8,644 bases of DNA from Acidobacteriota bacterium (GTDB taxonomy: Bacteria; Planctomycetota; Phycisphaerae; WQYP01; JAJZKJ01), in the NCBI GenBank assembly GCA_021804195.1, contig JAJZKJ010000074.1, positions 1 to 8,644 on the forward strand, in the 5' to 3' direction. The position numbers and the translations under genes are program-made. Below, one piece after another: positions 5,992-8,644 of the stretch (positions are counted from its first letter, which is position 1; each line of letters opens with the position of its first letter). Under the pieces are notes generated by a model. The model was not told where the DNA came from and did no database searches. It saw nothing but the letters and a program-made list of their open reading frames with translations.

Positions 5992-7242
5992 ATGTCAAAT
6001 GTAAGTCGCCGTGATTTTGTGAAGTTCATGGGTTGGACGGCGGCGGGGCTGGCCGCTTGTCAGTGGACCTCTTTTGCCGAGGCCGGCGAGATCATCGCAC
6101 GCGAGGGCAAGGGATACCTCGAACGAATCAACGGAAATCTCGTTCTGCACGTGGCGGGCAGCCCCCGGGAAATGGGTTGGCAACACGGAGTGCTGCTGCG
6201 GCCGCATGTGCGCGACAACGTGAATAACACGCTTTACGTGGAAGGGTTTGCGGCGACGGTGGCAACGGGGGAACCTTTTCTAAGCCGCATTCAGAAGGCT
6301 TGGCGAGAGCTCCAGCCGCACATCCCGCCCGCGTATATTACCGAGATGAATGCCCTGGCCGCGGGCGCCGGGATGCAGGCGCGGGAGATTCATTACGCCA
6401 ATGTTTTCCCGGAATTGTTTCACTGTACCGGCTTCGCACTCATGGGCAAGGCGACGAAAAACGGCGTGCTGTATCACGGACGCAACCTCGATTACTTCAC
6501 GGGTATTGGTCTGGAAAAGAATGCCGTGGTCATCGTGTACCGTCCCGACTACGGATACGCATGGGTTAACGTCGGTTATGCGGGCTTCATCGGTACGGTC
6601 ACGGCGATGAACGAAAAGCAGATCGCCATGGGTGAAATAGGCGGACAAAACAACGACAAATGGAACGGGATGCCGATGGCGGATCTGATGCGGTATGTCA
6701 TGGAACATGCGGCCACCCTGGATGAAGCCGTCGAAATCGTGCGCCGTACCCCGCGCACTTGTTCGTACCATTACGTGATCAGCGACGGCAAAAGCAATCG
6801 CGCTATCGCCATCTACGCCACGCCCAGTGTGTTTCAAACCGCCGGGCCCGGGCAGTACAACCCTGAGCTTCAACCCACGCCGGTCGCGGACACCGTTATG
6901 GTTTCATCCGGGAAACATTACAAGAAGCTGGTGGAACGTGTGAAAAGAAATTACGGCCGTATCGACACCAAAATCGCCATCGCGCTGATGAAACGTCCCG
7001 TGGCTTTTCAACAAAATCTGCAATCCGTGCTGTTCGTTCCTCACACCCTGAATTTCTGGGCGGCCAATGCCCGCGGACTGAGTCCCGCCTGCGATCAACC
7101 CTACACCCATTACAACCTGGCCGAATTGCTGCACGAGCGTGTCCCGATCGCCAACGGGTTTCACCGCCCGGCAGGTATAGGGTCGGTAAGGGCGCAGAGC
7201 GAGCGGCCCGCGAAAGCCGCCGGGATGGCGGTGCGGGGATAA
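5992..7242 (+). CDS. Tat-exported C45-family (AAT-like) autoproteolytic acyltransferase/hydrolase
   Basis: A 416-residue member of the N-terminal nucleophile family typified by acyl-CoA:6-aminopenicillanic acid acyltransferase. These enzymes are made as precursors, cut themselves before a cysteine, and use it to hydrolyse or transfer amide-linked acyl groups. A Tat signal is clear: SRRDFVK (5-11) then a hydrophobic stretch ending near Ala31. The expected cleavage and nucleophile is H144-C145 in ELFHCTGFALMGKATKNG, followed by GRNLDYF (163-169), the usual core. Other family-like stretches are SPREMGWQHG (57-66), VGYAGFIGTVTAMNEKQIAM and TLNFWAANA. Relatives typically end soon after YNLAELL (about 388). 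The remaining 28 or so residues, rich in Arg, Ala and Gly, look like a non-family tail and lie opposite the membrane protein gene. The physiological substrate cannot be told; a penicillin-related role should not be assumed. It is the second gene of an operon with the LolA-like protein. Confidence 0.88.
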   Translation: MSNVSRRDFVKFMGWTAAGLAACQWTSFAEAGEIIAREGKGYLERINGNLVLHVAGSPREMGWQHGVLLRPHVRDNVNNTLYVEGFAATVATGEPFLSRIQKAWRELQPHIPPAYITEMNALAAGAGMQAREIHYANVFPELFHCTGFALMGKATKNGVLYHGRNLDYFTGIGLEKNAVVIVYRPDYGYAWVNVGYAGFIGTVTAMNEKQIAMGEIGGQNNDKWNGMPMADLMRYVMEHAATLDEAVEIVRRTPRTCSYHYVISDGKSNRAIAIYATPSVFQTAGPGQYNPELQPTPVADTVMVSSGKHYKKLVERVKRNYGRIDTKIAIALMKRPVAFQQNLQSVLFVPHTLNFWAANARGLSPACDQPYTHYNLAELLHERVPIANGFHRPAGIGSVRAQSERPAKAAGMAVRG

Positions 7243-7702
7243 TCGATTCGGGCGTCAGGTGCATCGCCCCGGCACAGGCCACAATCACAGCGCCCAGAAG
7301 TACACAGACGGATAGCCACTTTTTATTGGAGCGGCGGAATGTTTCAAACGCGGGGGCTCGGCCGGCCAGAACGGCAATGAGAAAGAAGAATGCCAGTGCC
7401 GCAAGCATTTTTACGGTGAAAAGAATCTGATACACCGGCGGCTTGTCCCGCAGGTTAATCACCACGAGCAACCAATACACGCCCGAACCAATTTGCGTCA
7501 GGGTGAGAATCCCCACCGCCATGCGCCATGGTTTGTTGATGCGATTCCACATCGTCCGGCGGATATCCGCATCCAATTTTTCCATGGCGGGACATAGAAA
7601 CAGGCGCATGAATACCACCGCGCCGATCAGAACGATCGCGGAACCAATGTGGGTCCAGCGCATGAGCAGCGTAATCCAGAAAAGGTGCTGGTTCGTGGAC
7701 AT
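6896..7702 (-). CDS. Four-helix membrane protein (CopD/DUF2269-like look), tail overlaps C45 gene
   Basis: The open frame gives 268 residues. Residues 1-150 are a credible membrane protein with four helices at about 8-36, 62-84, 92-113 and 129-147. It includes RWTHIGSAIVLIGAVVFMRL in the first helix region and loops such as CPAMEKLDADIRRTMWNRI. The layout recalls CopD/DUF2269-type proteins, but this likeness is weak. The start at 7702 is preferred because GGAGGT lies four bases upstream; the in-frame ATG at 7717 has no such site. Beyond residue 153 the frame lies antisense to the C45 gene and reads as Arg-, Ser- and Pro-rich sequence with no membrane or domain character. The real product therefore probably ends near 7240. 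A one-base shift would end it at a TGA at 7161-7163. Either the stop was lost by frameshift or sequence error, or the overlap is genuine. It follows the carbonic anhydrase-like gene by 42 bases, so the two may share a transcript. Confidence 0.65.
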   Translation of the reverse strand: MSTNQHLFWITLLMRWTHIGSAIVLIGAVVFMRLFLCPAMEKLDADIRRTMWNRINKPWRMAVGILTLTQIGSGVYWLLVVINLRDKPPVYQILFTVKMLAALAFFFLIAVLAGRAPAFETFRRSNKKWLSVCVLLGAVIVACAGAMHLTPESIIPAPPSRRLSRAARSAPLPTLYLPGGETRWRSGHARAAIRPGCNGCRVDRRRDSVRGHWPPRNSGCEERTARIADFVEKPRDVSSARWRFWCRYGRNFFSHVPPASCNVSRMKP

Positions 7703-7706
7703 CCGG

Positions 7707-7712
7707 ACCTCC
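7707..7712 (-). promoter_or_regulatory. Ribosome binding site fixing the start at 7702
   Basis: GGAGGT lies four bases before the ATG at 7702 and inside the coding stretch that a start at 7717 would create. It makes 7702 the better start, although the spacing is at the short end of normal. Confidence 0.5.
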
Positions 7713-7744
7713 GTCATTCGCCGGGAGAGATATTCTGATTGTTT

Positions 7745-8302
7745 TCAGGCCGACGAATCATGCCTTTTTTCTCGCCGCCGGTAGAACTTTTCCGGATGCT
7801 CGGTATGCGCGGTGGCCAGCTCAATGTAAAGGCGGTTGTTGTCCCGCAGACGCTCCAGCTCATCCGGACGAACCGGGCGAACCACCTTGGCCGGTACACC
7901 CATGACCACCTGGCCATCAGGCACCCTGGTTCCGGGCGAAACGACCGCCCCGGCGGCTACCATACAGTTTTCTCCGATCACCGCGCCGCCGAGCAAGACA
8001 GCCTTAATGCCTATAAGAGTTCCCGCACCGATCCATTTGCCATGCACTACCGCGCCATGGCCGATACTCACTCGATCACCGATGGTCAACGGTTCGCCGG
8101 TATCGCAGTGAAGGACCGCGCCGTCTTGCACATTTACAGCCAGCCCCAGCGTAATCGGTGCAATATCACCGCGAATCACCGCCCCGAACCAGATACTGCA
8201 ATCGGCGCCGAGCGTAACATCCCCGCAGATAACAGCGCTGGTGGCCTGCCAGTGGCGCTTGAAGCGCCGCATCCACTCGTTGCTGATAAAATTTTTCGTC
8301 AT
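7745..8302 (-). CDS. Gamma-class carbonic anhydrase-like hexapeptide-repeat protein
   Basis: A 185-residue left-handed beta-helix protein of the YrdA/PaaY/Cam group. Hexapeptide repeats run from about ATSAVICGDVTLGADC to VVMGVPAKVV, followed by a C-terminal helix (RPDELERLRDNNRLYIELA). The three metal-binding histidines of gamma carbonic anhydrases are present at H65 (VLHCDTG), H82 and H87 (SIGHGAVVHG). The conserved IRGD (43-46) and NVQDG residues are there too. The acidic loop that carries the catalytic glutamate in archaeal Cam is absent, as in most bacterial relatives, so carbonic anhydrase activity is plausible but not certain. The protein would be cytoplasmic and trimeric by family precedent. 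The ATG at 8302 is chosen; a GTG at 8326 adds eight residues and neither start has a good Shine-Dalgarno. It precedes the membrane protein gene by 42 bases. Confidence 0.92.
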   Translation of the reverse strand: MTKNFISNEWMRRFKRHWQATSAVICGDVTLGADCSIWFGAVIRGDIAPITLGLAVNVQDGAVLHCDTGEPLTIGDRVSIGHGAVVHGKWIGAGTLIGIKAVLLGGAVIGENCMVAAGAVVSPGTRVPDGQVVMGVPAKVVRPVRPDELERLRDNNRLYIELATAHTEHPEKFYRRREKRHDSSA

Positions 8303-8392
8303 GGTGCGCAAGTCCCGTCTCAACACTATAGATTGCGGCCGCGGCGGCCCGTCCCGCCACGCGGGCTTGTCTCACACGCGGTGGACGCTATA

Positions 8393-8422
8393 TCTACTGT
8401 CTACTGATACCATTGATACCAT
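8393..8422. repeat. Two adjoining short tandem repeats
   Basis: TCTACTG occurs twice in tandem (8393-8406). It runs into TGATACCAT, also twice in tandem (8405-8422), and the two blocks share two bases. They lie about 90-120 bases upstream of the carbonic anhydrase-like gene, so they could be paired protein-binding sites or simple slippage products. Confidence 0.7.
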
Positions 8423-8485
8423 ATTCCGACGTTATCTCAACCCGTGCGATATGGAGAAAAAATGATACTCCCGAAAGAAACAATG

Positions 8486-8503
8486 CCGGTCTGGGCAGAC
8501 CGG
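8486..8503 (-). terminator. Perfect inverted repeat, possible leftward terminator or operator
   Basis: CCGGTCTG, two bases, then CAGACCGG form a perfect 8-base inverted repeat. Read leftward, the stem is followed by CATTGTTTCTTTC, a moderately T-rich tract, so it could end transcription of a leftward gene lying past the right edge. The T tract is interrupted, and a dimeric regulator site is an equal alternative. A second small palindrome, ACCCT/AGGGT (8505-8516), follows at once. Confidence 0.35.
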
Positions 8504-8644
8504 AACCCTCCAGGGTGTGATTCGGGCCCCAAGGACGATTGATCAGGTTCGGTCCCAGGGCCGTGTTGGACTTCCGAAATTTTCCGCGATGTGTAAAATG
8601 CCAGCAAGCCAATTGGAGAAGCTCGACACGCTGCAAATTTCCCG

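Larger units (their letters stand above)
8303..8644. other. 342-base stretch without a supported gene
   Basis: No convincing coding region is visible. A rightward frame is open from 8466 to the window end with a GTG at 8517 and an ATG at 8589, neither with a ribosome binding site; it could be the start of a gene beyond the edge. A leftward frame of 80 codons (8394-8636) begins with TTG and has no family likeness. The stretch holds a small GC-rich hairpin (CCCGC/GCGGG, 8353-8365), the tandem repeats at 8393-8422 and the inverted repeat at 8486-8503. It should contain the promoter of the carbonic anhydrase-like gene. The only -10-like word near it, TATAGT on the minus strand close to 8330, lacks a -35 partner. 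Confidence 0.5.

Noticed and set aside
6280..6873. Leftward 197-codon frame inside the C45 hydrolase gene
   Set aside because: The plus-strand frame carries the catalytic cysteine core; this is a shadow.
7203..7220. GCGGC/GCCGC hairpin near the end of the C45 gene as terminator
   Set aside because: The stem is five bases with an eight-base loop and no following T tract.
8541..8565. GGTTCGGTCCC resembling a tRNA T-arm
   Set aside because: The flanking bases do not form a five-base T-stem and no acceptor, D or anticodon arms are visible on either strand.

Overview
The window is bacterial chromosomal DNA, GC-rich and densely coded. It has eight genes or gene fragments with recognisable domains or conserved features, plus one four-helix membrane protein gene. 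There is no rRNA, tRNA, insertion sequence, CRISPR array or phage gene. The mix suggests a planctomycete or a similar environmental bacterium: a small lipoprotein with a VPVPxGF-type core, a Tat-exported C45 acyltransferase-like hydrolase, a 481-residue unnamed conserved protein, and a methyltransferase of the type found in planctomycetes and acidobacteria. That placement is an inference from family resemblance only.

Left part (1-2647): two divergent genes share a 140-base spacer. The leftward one, cut by the window edge, is an AAA/RecF-like ATPase of the kind often paired with an effector nuclease or other partner. The rightward one encodes a soluble 481-residue protein of a conserved family without an established function.

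Middle (2671-4908): three leftward genes. First comes an exported YbhB/PEBP-type protein. Next is a small lipoprotein with its own likely promoter. Last, 13 bases further on, is a single reading frame that joins a SAM-dependent methyltransferase to a methionine-(R)-sulfoxide reductase (MsrB). The lipoprotein and the fusion are close enough to be translationally coupled.

Right part (4997-7242): a near-consensus sigma70-type promoter drives a rightward two-gene operon, a membrane-anchored LolA/RseB-like protein followed by a Tat-exported C45-family acyltransferase/hydrolase. Both products would act outside the cytoplasm.

From the other side (8302 down to 6896), a gamma-class carbonic anhydrase-like hexapeptide protein is followed by the four-helix membrane protein. 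The open frame of the latter runs 347 bases tail-to-tail into the C45 gene, which is probably a lost stop or a frameshift. The last 342 bases hold no convincing gene but contain tandem repeats and a perfect inverted repeat.

I see no clear new multi-gene system. The most notable item is the methyltransferase-MsrB fusion, followed by the overlapping gene ends at 6896-7242.
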